Assembly: GCA_905221605.1 (NCBI GenBank)
Contig: CAJNDS010002446.1
Location: 827,629-891,628, forward strand
Reading direction: 5' to 3'
DNA: 64,000 nt
Source of the DNA: Symbiodinium natans
Lineage: Eukaryota; Sar; Dinophyceae; Suessiales; Symbiodiniaceae
Below, one piece after another: positions 33,254 to 44,229 of this stretch (within the stretch, counting starts at the first letter, position 1; the number at the start of each line of letters is the position of its first letter). Position numbers and translations under genes: made by a program. The notes beneath the pieces are model-generated. The model saw nothing but the letters and a program-made list of their open reading frames with translations. It ran no database searches and was not told the DNA's origin.

Positions 33254-33375
33254 ATGGCCGAGAATTGTTGGGGCATGGGATGGCTTCAGCCTTTGCCGAG
33301 TCCGCCATCAGGCTCTCGACCGGAAGCTCGTCAATTCGTTGCAATAGAGCACGTCGCCGAAGCGAAGTGCAATTC
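33254..33375 (-). CDS. Terminal exon candidate, unknown
   Basis: The minus-strand segment encodes a compact helical stretch (RRRALLQRIDELPVESLM) and ends in TAG at 33,254. A further segment upstream at about 33,500-33,375 may be coding. No domain recognised. Confidence 0.3.
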
Positions 33376-34250
33376 AATTCCGGGAGCAGCCGCCCCAAGC
33401 TCTGATAATCGGCTTGACAAGGGCCTTCTGGCCTTCTTTTTGGGCATCGAAGTGATATCCCTTTCCTCTAGCACAGGCTTTCTTGAGAAGGCTGCTCCTT
33501 CTAAGAGAGCAATGCAAAACCATTTTATCTATGCACAGCTTGGCCGAGCATGCGTGCAAATTCCGGACACTTTGAGGCTGCTGCAGGAATAGCGAGATGA
33601 TGAATGTGCGGCCAATGTGGAGCCGCATGGCTATATGGCCTTTGCCGGCAGCAAGCTGCTAGCCTTACAGAATCCTGAATGGCAATATATGATTAGCACT
33701 GCTGCGATGTCATTGTCACGGCCATGTTGTCCTTATGTCCGAAACCATTTCCTGCAGCTGCCCTTGAAGCAAATAGAGGCTCATGTCTCAGTTAGCTGAT
33801 GGGTTCACGGTTTGCAGAAAGTGCCCGCCATTGAGAGATCTTTCTGGACAAGTCTTCAATTCTCGACCTTCGATTCCAACTTGCTTTTGGAGCCTGCTTT
33901 CGGATGAAGACCAGGAAGGGGCTCCCTACGAAGCTACACCGTGCAAATTGAGAACCTGCTCCAGACACCCAAGTCTTACACAGCAGGCTCCCTAAAAAGC
34001 AAGCGAAGAATTTACACTATCAACGAGCTACAGGAGGCGCCTCCTCTACATTATCACCATCTCAGGATGCCTGCGGCAAAGGCCCAAACAAAGGTCGGTC
34101 TTGAACAGCCGCGCGGGCTCCTCACGTGGAGCCACCACAAGCCTCAGCATGTGTGGGGCTCCGGGGGTCAGATTTTACCCGGCTTACGGGTTGAGGCTGT
34201 GGCACCCCCCCACCACCCCGACTCTCATACGTACTGCCGGTTTCCAGCTG
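33376..34250. other. No supported gene
   Basis: Open frames up to 112 codons on both strands; no splice-consistent pair or motif. Confidence 0.4.
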
Positions 34251-34261
34251 CCAGTTGTGTG

Positions 34262-34495
34262 CCACTGGTTTGAGGAGAGAGGGAGAGAGGGGGAGAGGGG
34301 GAGAGGGGGAGAGAGGGAGAGGGGAGAGAGCGAGAGAGGGGGAGAGGGAGAGAGGGAGAGAGGGGTAGAGAGGGTGAAGGGGGGAGAGAGGGGGGAAGAG
34401 AGGGGGGGAGGGGGAGAGAGGAGAGAGGGGGAGAGGGGGAGAGCGGGAGAGAGGGAGAGAGGAAAGAGGGGGAAAGGGAGAGGGAGAGAGGAGAG
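34262..34495. repeat. Purine tract (GAGAGG/GGGAGA)n
   Basis: About 230 bp of almost uninterrupted G and A on the plus strand with a 6-8 bp unit. The Arg/Gly/Glu and Ser/Pro/Leu frames are artefacts. Confidence 0.97.
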
Positions 34496-34790
34496 TTCAC
34501 GGGTTTGCGGGGAAGGGTTGGGGGGTTTAGGGGTTCAGAGTTGACAGTGTTTTCGGTGTTCGGGTTGGCGTAGCCTTTATGGCTCTGCTTTGGGATTCGC
34601 CCTAGAAGGTCCTCCAAACCCGCAACCCTTCCACGAACACTCGAGGCTGTAGTCATCAGAAAAGGAGATGCGAACTAATCCCAATCCCAAAACCCCCATA
34701 TTCATATGTTGAGAAGACCAGGACCAAGCTCCCCACAAGGCCATGTACTCCAGGATGACCTTCGTAGGCTTTTTTTCGTGGCAGAAGAGG

Positions 34791-34876
34791 AGGGTTTAGT
34801 AGGGTTGAGGGTTGAGGGTTGAGGGTTGAGGGTTTAGGGTTTAGGGTTTAGGGTTTAGGGTTTAGGGTTTAGGGCT
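34791..34876. repeat. Telomere-type tract switching from TTGAGGG to TTTAGGG
   Basis: Four TTGAGGG units are followed by about seven TTTAGGG units. The clean boundary suggests separate block expansion of a variant. Confidence 0.96.
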
Positions 34877-34884
34877 TTTAAGGG

Positions 34885-35440
34885 CTCTCTTTGACCCGGA
34901 CTTCTCGACTGAAGAGGCATATGATCCCCGCACGCGCCTCCTGCAATCGGAGCAGCCTCTTCTTCGGCGTTGCTGATGAGCTCCGAGCGGATCTTCTCAG
35001 TCATCTCCTCGAATTCGCAAGCTGCACTACTTGGAGGTTCATGGTACTTATTAACCAATTATAACTGTACTTATAACCCACTTAGAAGCCGGTACCATGA
35101 ACCTCCAAGTAGGCCGCGTGTTTTCGACTGACCAACAGGCGAGGCACATCTAAGCGAGCTGATGAAGAGCTTGACCTTGGCAGACAATGAGCGCTTGCAA
35201 AAGACACTTTGAGGAGATCCGTACCCGGCAGGAAGCAAGCATTGCTTGATGACAAGTTCGGGCTGTACGGACAGATTTTCCGTCACGGGCACACTCACCA
35301 CTACTTGCGCAGGAAGGACTCGGAAAGCATCTTCTCATAGCCCTTGGGCTTCAGATATCCAGCACACGAACTTAATGGGGTCATTGATGTACATTTCATA
35401 CCGAGGCAGCCATTCCTTCCCTGCTGAATGCGCAAATTCA
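34885..35440 (-). CDS. Unknown multi-exon gene or remnant
   Basis: Minus-strand segments with strong protein composition: about 35,438-35,360 (EWLPRYEMYINDPIKFV), about 35,355-35,300 in another frame (KGYEKMLSESFLRK), about 35,295-35,160, and about 35,018-34,900 (FEEMTEKIRSELISNAEEE), which can end at a GC or GA donor. The first two lie too close for an intron, so a frameshift is likely. A 21-bp inverted repeat separates the last two. Family not recognised. Confidence 0.38.
35027..35112. repeat. 21-bp perfect inverted repeat with 44-nt loop
   Basis: The left arm at 35,027-35,047 and right arm at 35,092-35,112 are exact reverse complements (core ACTTGGAGGTTCATGGTA). The AT-rich loop is 44 nt. 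It lies in a presumed intron and may be a tiny foldback element or an intron with terminal inverted repeats. Confidence 0.95.
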
Positions 35441-36000
35441 AATATCCACCTTAAATCTCCGAGCGAGAGCTGCAAACAACAGAAGTTGTCCTGTATTAGA
35501 GATTCCAAGATTCCCGGCCGTCAAAGGATTATAATCTCATGCAGAATACTTATTGACCTGACCTCTACCTATGCTCATCAAAACCAATTCACATACTTAC
35601 ATGGGAACTTTGGAGAATCAACACATTGTTAGTGGATGTAAAATGCATCTGTTTTACTGGAATACAGATAGTTTTGGGTGAGAGAACCATCTTTTCTCGA
35701 CCCGCTCTCAGAAAACCAATTTTTGCTGGGAAGCAGACGGTATTTCTCGCGGAAACCATCGTTTACTGGGCAAAATCACAAAACTCTTTTCTTGATCCCC
35801 CCATTGCTTTGGCAAAGTTAGTTTTTGGTTGTTGGGTGTTGGTGCTGTCGGTGCTGCCAGGTTGTACGAGCAGTCGTGCAATGTGCACACTACAATGACC
35901 CGATAGCCAGGAAAATCAAAGAGAGATGCGGCACCGCACAATCCCATGCATGGAGCACAAGGGTTTTAAACGGCATTTACGGTTGGTAGGTCGGTGGGGG
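35441..36000. other. No supported gene
   Basis: Mixed composition; no exon with convincing composition beyond short frames. Confidence 0.4.
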
Positions 36001-36015
36001 GGGCGCCCATGAACG

Positions 36016-36122
36016 TTTGTATATGTATATATACATATATGTATATGCACTGTATTTACTGAGAGCTAACTCTATATGTACTCCTATTTCCATATATATA
36101 TATATATATAGTACACAAGATA
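36016..36122. repeat. TA-rich microsatellite
   Basis: TATATG/TATACA and (AT)n units in two patches. Confidence 0.93.
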
Positions 36123-36238
36123 AATGTCTACATATATGTATGCCGCAGCTCACCAGAATGCGCGCGAAAAAGCCAAGGCAGGGACGCTGCCAGGCCTTGG
36201 TGGCATCTTCACAAGCTTGCGATCTCTGAGCTGAGCTC

Positions 36239-36281
36239 TGCCTAAACCCTAAACCCTAAACCCTAAACCCTAAAAACCCTT
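36239..36281. repeat. CCCTAAA tract
   Basis: Five perfect units in minus-strand telomere orientation. Confidence 0.96.
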
Positions 36282-36501
36282 GGTTGATCCATTCAAGACC
36301 ACATTCTAATCCGCCGAGGCCTCGGGCCGGAGGTGTATAGGTTGTCAGAACAGGCACCCCCAAGCCACTTTTCGGACCCCTTTTTTGCCTCAAATGGGTA
36401 CCCCCGCTAGGAAACCGGGGGTCCGCAAGCGGACGGTTCGCCAGGACCAGAGGCAGTTGAAGCCCCTCCCAGCAGGCGCCCATCCCTTTTTTCTTTTGCC
36501 G

Positions 36502-36714
36502 CCCCCACCTCCCCCCCCTCTCCCCCCACCCCCCCCCCACCACCCCCTCCCCACCCCCCCCCCCCCCCCCCCCCCCACCCCCCCCCCACCCCCCCCCACC
36601 CCCCCCACCCCCCCACCACCCCCCCCCCCCGAACTCACCACCCCCCTCCCCCCCCCCCTCCCCCCCCCCCCCCCCCTTCCCCTGCCCCCCTTCCCCCCCC
36701 ACCCCCCTACGCCC
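36502..36714. repeat. C-rich homopolymer-like tract
   Basis: About 210 bp that are more than nine-tenths C, broken by single A or T. The complementary strand has many G runs of at least four and should form G-quadruplexes. The poly-Pro and poly-Gly frames are artefacts. Confidence 0.96.
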
Positions 36715-36743
36715 CCCTGAAACCGTCTTGAACCCACTCCCAA

Positions 36744-36850
36744 AAAAACCCTAAACCCCAAAGCGTGAACCTTGAGCCCTAAGCCCTCAATCCTAAACTA
36801 AACCATAAACCATAAACCATAAACCCGGAACCCTAAACCCTAAACCCAAC
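36744..36850. repeat. CCCTAAA-derived degenerate tract
   Basis: Includes the variants CCATAAA (three in a row) and CCCTAAG, plus perfect units at the right end. Confidence 0.9.
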
Positions 36851-38240
36851 CCTTATTGCTTGGGGTCCAGCGACTTGGGCGCTGCGGAATCACCATGCTC
36901 ACGCGGATGCGCTGGGCCGGGCCGAGGCGGGTCGCGTAGCGTTAAAATTACAAATGACCTGTCGCATGCAAACTTGGTCCAAAAATAGTTTGGCTGTCAA
37001 TTTAAGGTTTGACGATCAAGCCATCTTAGATTTAGCATTAGTGTCTGCTAGTTCTGCATTGGTGTCTACTAGCTGTAGCGTTGGCCTAAAAATTTAGAAT
37101 TTAGAATTGGTCTTCTTGACTCCGGCTCATTTAGTTTTGCATGGTTCGTTGCTTTCCAAGCCAACACCTTCAAAACTACTTTGGCCGTTTTCCTAGTTCT
37201 GCTACGAGACTACTATTATTCGGAGCTACGCAAAGCCAACTCTAAACTTTCTGGCGTGCGCACGCACATGCCTTCACCTCCTTTCCCTGTTGGGGGCCCT
37301 TTTCTATGATAAGGCAAACGCAAGCACCTAAAGACTTTAAGGCTTGGAGTGATGGTGACGCTCTGGGCAGCGGACTCTGTCGAGCGCGCGACAAGAGCTC
37401 TTCGTCGAGCAGACGCATTGCTAAGGGCAGATCCTGCATTGAGGACGGTCGTCTCTGTTCGACCCAACAAACTTGCACCAGTTGAACCCTGAGGCGCCAA
37501 CGTAGAGCGCCGCCATTTTCAGGACTCGTGCCTTTTCAAAAGCGCAGCCAGTGAAACTGGGTCAGCGATGAGATCATCACAGCTGGATGACAAAGCGGCC
37601 TTCACGCTGACGGGAATAGCAAGGCTCTGCGGCTGCAGGAAGGGTACGAGCAAGGGCCTAGGTTCAGTTCAGTAGATGTCATGCTTCTGGGTATGGCAGA
37701 CGTGTTTGAGGAAACCCTCTCAAGTGCCACAATGGTATGTTCTGGCAACGCAAAAAACTTGCTGCATTTGTCTCATCCAGGTCATCTCAGCATTGCTTCC
37801 TTGTGGAAGCTTGCTTTTGGGATCACTCAGATGGTCTTAAGGATATATTTGAGACTAGCATATGATTTCCTGACAACGCACCCCCTTCTCCTCGCGTCTG
37901 GACAAACCACACGTGGGATTGTTCCCGTGCATCTCCGACTGACTATTCTTGATGTTCTTGCATTTTCGAGCACAACTTCGCTCCAGAATCACAACCTAAG
38001 GCCACGACAGCTCCGCCATCTTTTGCAGGAGCTGTGGTCCAAAACCTGTATCCTGGCAGGGAGGGGCCAATTCAGGGAATCTCCGCACAACTTCCACAGA
38101 ACTTCGATTCACTGCTGCATGATGCACTGCATGCGATAGCCTGGAGTCTGCAACTGAGGTCAGCCCAGGCTTCAGTGGCATAGTCCTTGCATACACTCGT
38201 CATATCTTGTACCAAGGCGTCGAATTTAAACTTGATGGAG
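36851..38240. other. No firm gene; weak minus-strand exon signals
   Basis: Two competing minus-strand frames are open at 37,216-37,500, and another segment at about 38,110-37,996 is protein-like. None could be spliced to a neighbour. A plus-strand frame of 152 codons (37,681-38,139) is probably chance. Confidence 0.35.
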
Positions 38241-38242
38241 AA

Positions 38243-38437
38243 TCACTGAGTAGGAGAAGGCAGTGAGGGCCGCACTCGCAGCAAGCGGAAGATCTTCAGC
38301 TTGGACTCTGCAGGCACTTGCGGAATGAGCCTGAGCAACGCCGTCAGGGAATCACCGCATGTCACCGTCATCAACATGTCGCGCTTGACAAGGCTGTGAC
38401 TGGCGATTCTGGCAGAGAAACTCGCGCACCTTGCCAC
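38243..38437 (-). CDS. Exon-like segment, unknown
   Basis: About 47 codons of helical composition (SLVKRDMLMTV, then LTALLRLIPQVPAESKLKIFRLL) on the minus strand; the frame then runs into Pro/Ser-rich sequence where a donor is likely. No domain recognised. Confidence 0.35.
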   Translation of the reverse strand: MARCASFSARIASHSLVKRDMLMTVTCGDSLTALLRLIPQVPAESKLKIFRLLRVRPSLPSPTQ

Positions 38438-38917
38438 ATCGGAATCACGAAGGGATGGAGAATGTTATGGGAATGTTAATATTAAGAATTACTACGAATA
38501 CCCCTATCAGTCAATAAACTTGATAAGTTTACTCATACTAATATGATTCATAAGGCGGGCTTGGCATGTCTTTGCTCTTTGGGAACTGCATCCCCTGAGC
38601 CTCTCGGGATTCTTTTGGCAGCTTCCGCGCACGGCGCCGCTTCTGGGCTCGAAGTGCCAACACGAATCCTCTTGATGCCCGTGCTGGCCGCATGCCGGTG
38701 GCATGGTATGCCGCACAAGCGACGCAGTGGAGGGCGCTGCCTAGAATATGGTACTTCCAGCCTTCGACACTTCCACACAGATATCCTCCCTTCCGCACAC
38801 ATTTCTCGCGCGCGCGCTCCTCTTAGTGGGTCTTCCGGGACTCGCACTGAACACTGCAACGACCAAAACTGTCTGATCCGGACATAGCCGGGCCGTGGGT
38901 GGAACAAGGTTACTTGT

Positions 38918-39245
38918 ATATGTATAAATATATAAATATATAAATAAATACATATATATATATATTCCTCTATACATATATACACATATATATATATATA
39001 TACACATTATATATATATATATACGTATATACATATATACATATATACATATATACATATATACATATATACATATATACATATATACATATATACATAT
39101 ATACATATATATATACATATAAAACCTATATATATATATGTAGGTATATTTCTCTATGTTCCATCCTATTCTTTCCCATCCTATTCTTTCCCATCCTCTT
39201 CTATTCCATCCTCTTCTATTCCATTATGTATATATATATATGTAT
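38918..39245. repeat. TA/CATATA microsatellite with an ATTCTTTCCCATCCT minisatellite
   Basis: (ATACAT)n runs at 39,020-39,120. Then at 39,160-39,226 a unit of TTCTTTCCCATCC or CTTCTATTCCATC repeats about five times. Confidence 0.93.
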
Positions 39246-39249
39246 ATCT

Positions 39250-41660
39250 CTGTATAGAAATAGAATAAGTTCCTCCATCTTTACTCCGAAGTGCATTTGC
39301 CCCACCCAATTGAGCCCACGATGCCCATTGTACCCAGCCTGTGCGCCAATTCGTTGCTCGAGGCGGCAGGTCAGTCAAAGGAAAAGCAGAGGGCAGCCAA
39401 GAGAAAATGCCACCCAGGATCCTTTGCCCGACACTGCATGCAGCACAAATTAAACGATTACATTCGTTCCGTCACAAGAGTACAGAAGGCCGACTCTGGG
39501 ATTGTGTGTCATAGAGTCATAGGTCCATAGGTCTCAAGGACAACTTCAGCGAGCTTGAGATTGGTTGGTTTTACTTGAATCCCAGCGCCAGCTCTTGGTC
39601 AGGAGTTGGAGCTTCCGGAACTGCTGATTTTGAGGTCCATTCCGTGATCTCCCAAAAGCAAAAAAATGATGTTCATACCGAGCATGCCCCTCTGATGTGA
39701 ATTTAGAGGCCTCGAAGGTCTTGGTGAACCTCATCATCGCGAGAAGCGCTTTTTGCGCATAAGGTAAGCGACTTAAACCACCAGCTGTTCCTCGGACCGA
39801 CCTTTGCAAGAAGCCCATGGCTTGCCAGTCCTGTCCACAAGCACAAGCAGTGCTGAAGGCAGCAAACATTCTGGGAGGTCCGATCGACTGACAGCCCTGA
39901 GAACCTGAACAACCATGGCCCAGAGCATGCCAGAGCTTAAGTCTTTCCCACATGGGGGGTTTCCGAAAAATAGCGGTGCCCTTTTTTGGGGGGTCCCTTT
40001 TAAGGGGTTTCCGTTCTATTTGGGAGAGACCCACCTACAGCCTCTCATCAAGTGCCTCCGGGCCTTGGCTCCTCCTTTTGACCGTGGAGGCTTCCACTTC
40101 CCGTATGGGAAGGCATCGCCGGCACCTGTGAGAGCCCCTACGATGTGAAGCTGCTCGCGAGGTTAAGGCTACACGTTGGTTGATGCCACTCCTAGTAGAG
40201 CATGCTGATGCTGGACACAGCACAGCTTAGCCTGGCAGAGCAGCCGCAGCCCCAATATGGCCCTTGCCAGGCCTACTTCAGGTAGCGTGAAGCTGCCGTG
40301 GAACCACAGCAGTCCAGCACGACCCCTTCCTTCGCTGTGCAAGACAGCTGCTCTGATGACGGAAAGCTTCTCGTGGCTATGGTGGCCACACCTACGACCA
40401 AAGCCTTGGTGCAAGAAGCAACAACAAGTAAACTAAGTAAACGCAACTCAGAGGCTGCGTTAGGACAGCAGTCACCGCTCATCTTCACCTCAGTGCACTG
40501 ACGGCACAACGAAGACCAATGAAGTCGTCGCCCTCAGCTCGTCTCGACGCTCTCGGCCCGCGGCAGCCACGCAGGCTGGATAGGCCGTGCAGTGCGTTCC
40601 GTTGACACCAGGAAGCTGTCCAGCGACCACGATCTGCAAGAGCTTGAAATGCATTGAACAAAAAAACCCAGCCAAATAGCAAAATTGGGCAAGCAAGCAA
40701 GCCCGGCCTGGAACTCCGGCTCGTGCGGCAGCGTCGGGGGTGCAGGTGCCGCGCCCTGAGGGCCCACAGTCCACTGATGTCCACTACATAAGTAGCCAAG
40801 CACTACACGCCAGCACACACATCGCTCCTAGTCATCTCCGACGGCACACGTTCCGAAAGTCCGAAGATTCTTAGGACGAGGCGTCCACGCTTGGGTCCCA
40901 GTCCTCCAACGTCAGGCCTTGATCTGCAGCCTGAGACATCTCATCTGCCCGTGTCACCATGATCAATGATGCTGCGTATGACCCGAGTGTGCCATCAAGC
41001 AGAAGCAAAGGCATTTCGAGATAGAAGAGCGCCGAGTTCTGGACACTGTACAGGGCGTGCTCACACCCCTAGGCGCCATGTCGCCGTTTCGACGGGCTGT
41101 GTGAAACGGACCCTGCAGAAGTCGTCATGCTTCTTGTGCGCATGTCTGTTACTCACAACAACTCTATAAAGGATTTCCGCAGGGCATGAAGCAGCTTGCA
41201 CAGCTTGGTGTGGCTGTGCAAGGCTTTGCACTAACAGCCGAGATTGCATTTGAGAACATGTACAGATCAGTACATCCAATTTAGCATTCAATGATGCAAG
41301 CTCAGGAGAAATTCCTAGAGAAGCAGCCAGGAGGCTTGCCATGATAGGACTACGCCACAACTTCCCATTCATCAGCGTCACTAATGTCGCTCACGTCTTC
41401 GGTGCAAGGAGCTTCCTCCTCACATGGTGGTCTGCCTTATTTCGGGAACCCTGCTATTGAATTCAGCTTCTACACTTCTACACTATTACGAGCCGCACAT
41501 GGCAGAACTTGTCTCATCAGCGGGACACCCACCCCACCCCCCCCCCCCCCCAACCAGCAAAGTCGGATGCCCCCTCCCACCCCTGCTCCCCAGCTCCAAA
41601 AAAGCGTCAGAAACCTGGGAAAAATGTAAGGGTCGACTGTCACATTTTCGGGGCTCAGGC
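39250..41660. other. No firm gene
   Basis: Minus-strand frames at 39,546-39,780 and 41,170-41,381 are protein-like and continue the strand of the neighbouring genes, but no splice partner or domain was found. A C run lies at 41,538-41,551. Confidence 0.35.
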
Positions 41661-41664
41661 AGTC

Positions 41665-42756
41665 TCAGCATGTAGGGCATGCAGTGGCATGCAGAGGCAT
41701 TCGAGGTACAGTGGCCCTTAAACGGCCTGAGGACAAGCAAGCAAGAACCTCAGAACAAGAAACCCAACAAGAACTTGTCCCCAGCTCCTCCTGCCGTGCT
41801 GACACTGGCGCCACCACCTCCGCCACGTTAGATGCTCTGCGGCAGGCCTTTGTCTCGTCCCAGACGCAGTCGTAGCTCACCCGAGTTCCAACGCTGGGCA
41901 TCTCAGCACCTGTCACAGAGGTGACCCACACTATCATGCTGCCTGTAAGACATCTAGGGCAGCTTCAGCAGTTCTAGCTGTGAGACACCAATCTCGTTCA
42001 CGAGGGCACCATGCAACAGCACCATGAGCAAAACAGCACTGCAACAACGCCATGGCAAATGTCCCAGCGTCACACATGAAAGCCCCCAGCCTTCTTTGGC
42101 CAGGGCGTTTTGGTGGAAGAAGAGGTCCGAGCCGCCCTCGTCCTGCTTTATGAATCCGAAGCCCTTGGAGAAGGACTTCTTCACCACGCCCAGCCTCAGT
42201 TGACAAGTTTAAGGTTCAGGGAGACTTCTCTATAGGGGCCTCATTTATTTCAGAGCAGGATCTGTGTAGAAGGTCCGATGGACGGGACTTTGGTCGGGTA
42301 GTGATGGGGTCCCCTAAACCCTAAACCCTAGACCCTAGACCCTAAACGCTAAACCCTAAACCCAAAACCCGCAAAATAGATGGCCTTGGTCCGAGCTGCA
42401 AGCCTTTTCTGGGCGATCGGTCCACGCTACTCGCGAGAGTCAGCCCAAAGCCTCCAGTGCCTCCCGTCACGCGCAGTGCTGTCTTGCGCCCGTCTTCTTC
42501 GATCACCTAAGGAAGCCGAACAAAAGGCAGGAGCGACTGGAACTGTCAGTCTTGCGTATCACTGGAGCAAAGAGGTCTGCGACTGAGGAGCATCGAAGCT
42601 GACCTTGTCCCCGCGCAGTAGGCTCTGGCCATCCGCGATGGCATTCCGGTGCACATAGACGTCAGAACTCTTGTCAGCACCCCGCGGCCCTCTCATGCGG
42701 ATGAAGCCGTAGCTATCCACAGAGTTGAAGAACTTCACGACTCCAGTCTCGCTCAT
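41665..42756 (-). CDS. Protein with two cold-shock domains, four exons
   Basis: Exons on the minus strand are 42756-42592, 42506-42445, 42194-42091 and 41909-41665 (576 nt, 191 residues), all phases closing. The first domain starts at Met 1 (SETGVVKFF), has RNP1-like YGFIRM and RNP2-like DVYVH, and ends DGRKTALRV. The second starts GVVKKSFSKGFGFI with SDLFFHQNAL and ends ACRRASNV. All three introns are GC-AG (donors GAT|GC, TGG|GC, AAG|GC). Each domain is itself split by an intron. Cold-shock domains bind single-stranded RNA or DNA, and such proteins are numerous in dinoflagellates. The frame stays open upstream to 42,957, but Met at 42,756 gives the usual cold-shock start. Confidence 0.82.
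42311..42370. repeat. CCCTAAA tract inside the second intron of the cold-shock gene
   Basis: About eight units, with CCCTAGA and ACGCTAA variants, between exon 2 (ending 42,445) and exon 3 (starting 42,194). Confidence 0.94.
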
Positions 42757-43194
42757 GGCTCCGGAAGGGCAACTAAGCAACTTTGACAGCCGGACTTTGA
42801 CAGACATAGCCTGTGGAAACTGACATCCAGTCTGCGCAGGAAGAAGTACGTTATAGTCTGCGTGTGTGGTTCTTACACTGGTCCTTGACGGCGAGCGGAG
42901 AGTCAAATTGCTGCCCACAGGAAAGCTGGTCTTGTCATCCATCGCACTAGGGAACAAGAATCAGATGCTAAGTGTGACAAAGTGCACTCTGTGCACTTTG
43001 AAACTTTGCATCTGCGAAGTCTGAGCTTCTGGCCACCGGCCGCGCCAAGGGGCATTCCTTTGGCCCCGTGACGGTCTTAGCAAAGCGGAGGGGGGTCGCC
43101 TGTCAGATCGGTGCAGGGTTGGCCTGATGGCTCGTGATCCAGGTTGTAGTGTAAATTCCTTCTAGGACTTGTAGGAAGACATCCCAAATTGCCA

Positions 43195-43322
43195 GATGAA
43201 GATGAAGATGAAGATGAAGATGAAGATGAAGATGAAGATGAAGATGAAGATGAAGATGAAGATGAAGATGAAGATGAAGATGATGAAGACGATGAAGATG
43301 ATGAAGATGATGATGATGATAG
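43195..43322. repeat. (GATGAA)n microsatellite
   Basis: About 21 hexamer units, the last ones GATGAAGAC and GATGATGAT. The Asp-Glu frame on plus is unsupported as a gene. It lies just downstream of the PAN-domain exon, probably in an intron. Confidence 0.95.
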
Positions 43323-43380
43323 ACGGTGCACGTCGAGCCCCTTTTCATGTCAAGAGACACCTCCTATCAGCAAAGCTGGC

Positions 43381-44135
43381 CTTTAGCGTTGCGCCCCAGC
43401 CAGTGAGAAGGCAGCCGCCATCCGGCCAGAATGTGAAATATTGGCAACCTGCAGCAGAACGCTTTGACCACTGACATGCGCACACGGCCTGCCGCCCAAG
43501 GCACCCATCTGCATCATGCACTCGGCCTGCCAAGAGACTGCTGCAGGAGGATGCCAGAGCATTGCACAAAGAGCTTCGTGGGCCTGCCTGGCATGCCTGT
43601 GCATCCGGCTGCACCGTTCGTTGCAGCGATGGCAGCCTTGCCTTTGTTGCGAGCTCAGGGACAGACAAGTGCATTGCAGCCGCAGGCTTCAAATTGTTTG
43701 GCCCTAAACAAAAGCTCAGCAATGTCAAAAAGAGCTATTTTCTTTGTTTCTCGTTTAGGGGGCTGAGGGGAGTTGCCCCCCAGAACTGGACATGCCCAAG
43801 TTGAGTCCTTTCTGATCTTCTCATTATCGTTCTTCTTATTCCTCTAACTCTTCTTCTGTTTCGTCTCCTTGTCGGCTAGGGCACCGCCCCTCCACCAAGC
43901 TCGTTTGAGTCCACACCGACAAAATACGACAACATAAGGTAAGGGGTACGAAGTACAAACAAGGCTGATCAGCCCTGTGCGGACCATGGCGCTGCAGATC
44001 AAAAGTCGCATCTCAGAAGCCTTCACCTACCAAGCAAAGCAAGATTGCTGGCTCCCGAGGAACAGGGCCCGCATAGTACATGCCGACTTTGAAGCAGTCG
44101 TCCTCGTAACCTGTCAAGACAGATTTGCAGACCCC
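43381..44135 (-). CDS. PAN/apple-domain protein, partial
   Basis: The exon ending at 43,505 (starting near 43,540, with QAECMMQM) joins the exon 43,448-43,381 (GCQYFTFWPDGGCLL) in phase 1 through a GT-AG intron of only 56 nt. The second exon ends at a GC donor (AAAG|GCCAGC). The cysteine spacing and F-x-F-W-x-D-G-G-C match PAN/apple domains, disulphide-knotted extracellular modules for protein or sugar binding. An upstream segment after a GACAG acceptor at about 44,120 encodes a likely preceding piece (YEDDCFKVGMYYAG). The rest of the gene was not traced. Confidence 0.6.
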
Positions 44136-44229
44136 ACCGAAGATGTTTCGGGATTCCAGCAGTGCAAGCAGGAAGTGAGCTGCTAGATGTGACCGCGAAG
44201 TGAGCTGTGTCGCGTTGCAGACATGCATG

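Noticed and set aside
37681-38139. 152-codon plus-strand frame
   Set aside because: No motif, opposite to the strand of all supported genes, and protein-like segments exist on the other strand beneath it.
43189-43386. Asp-Glu repeat protein on plus
   Set aside because: Hexamer microsatellite with no coding sequence on either side in that frame, and it lies against the minus-strand PAN gene.
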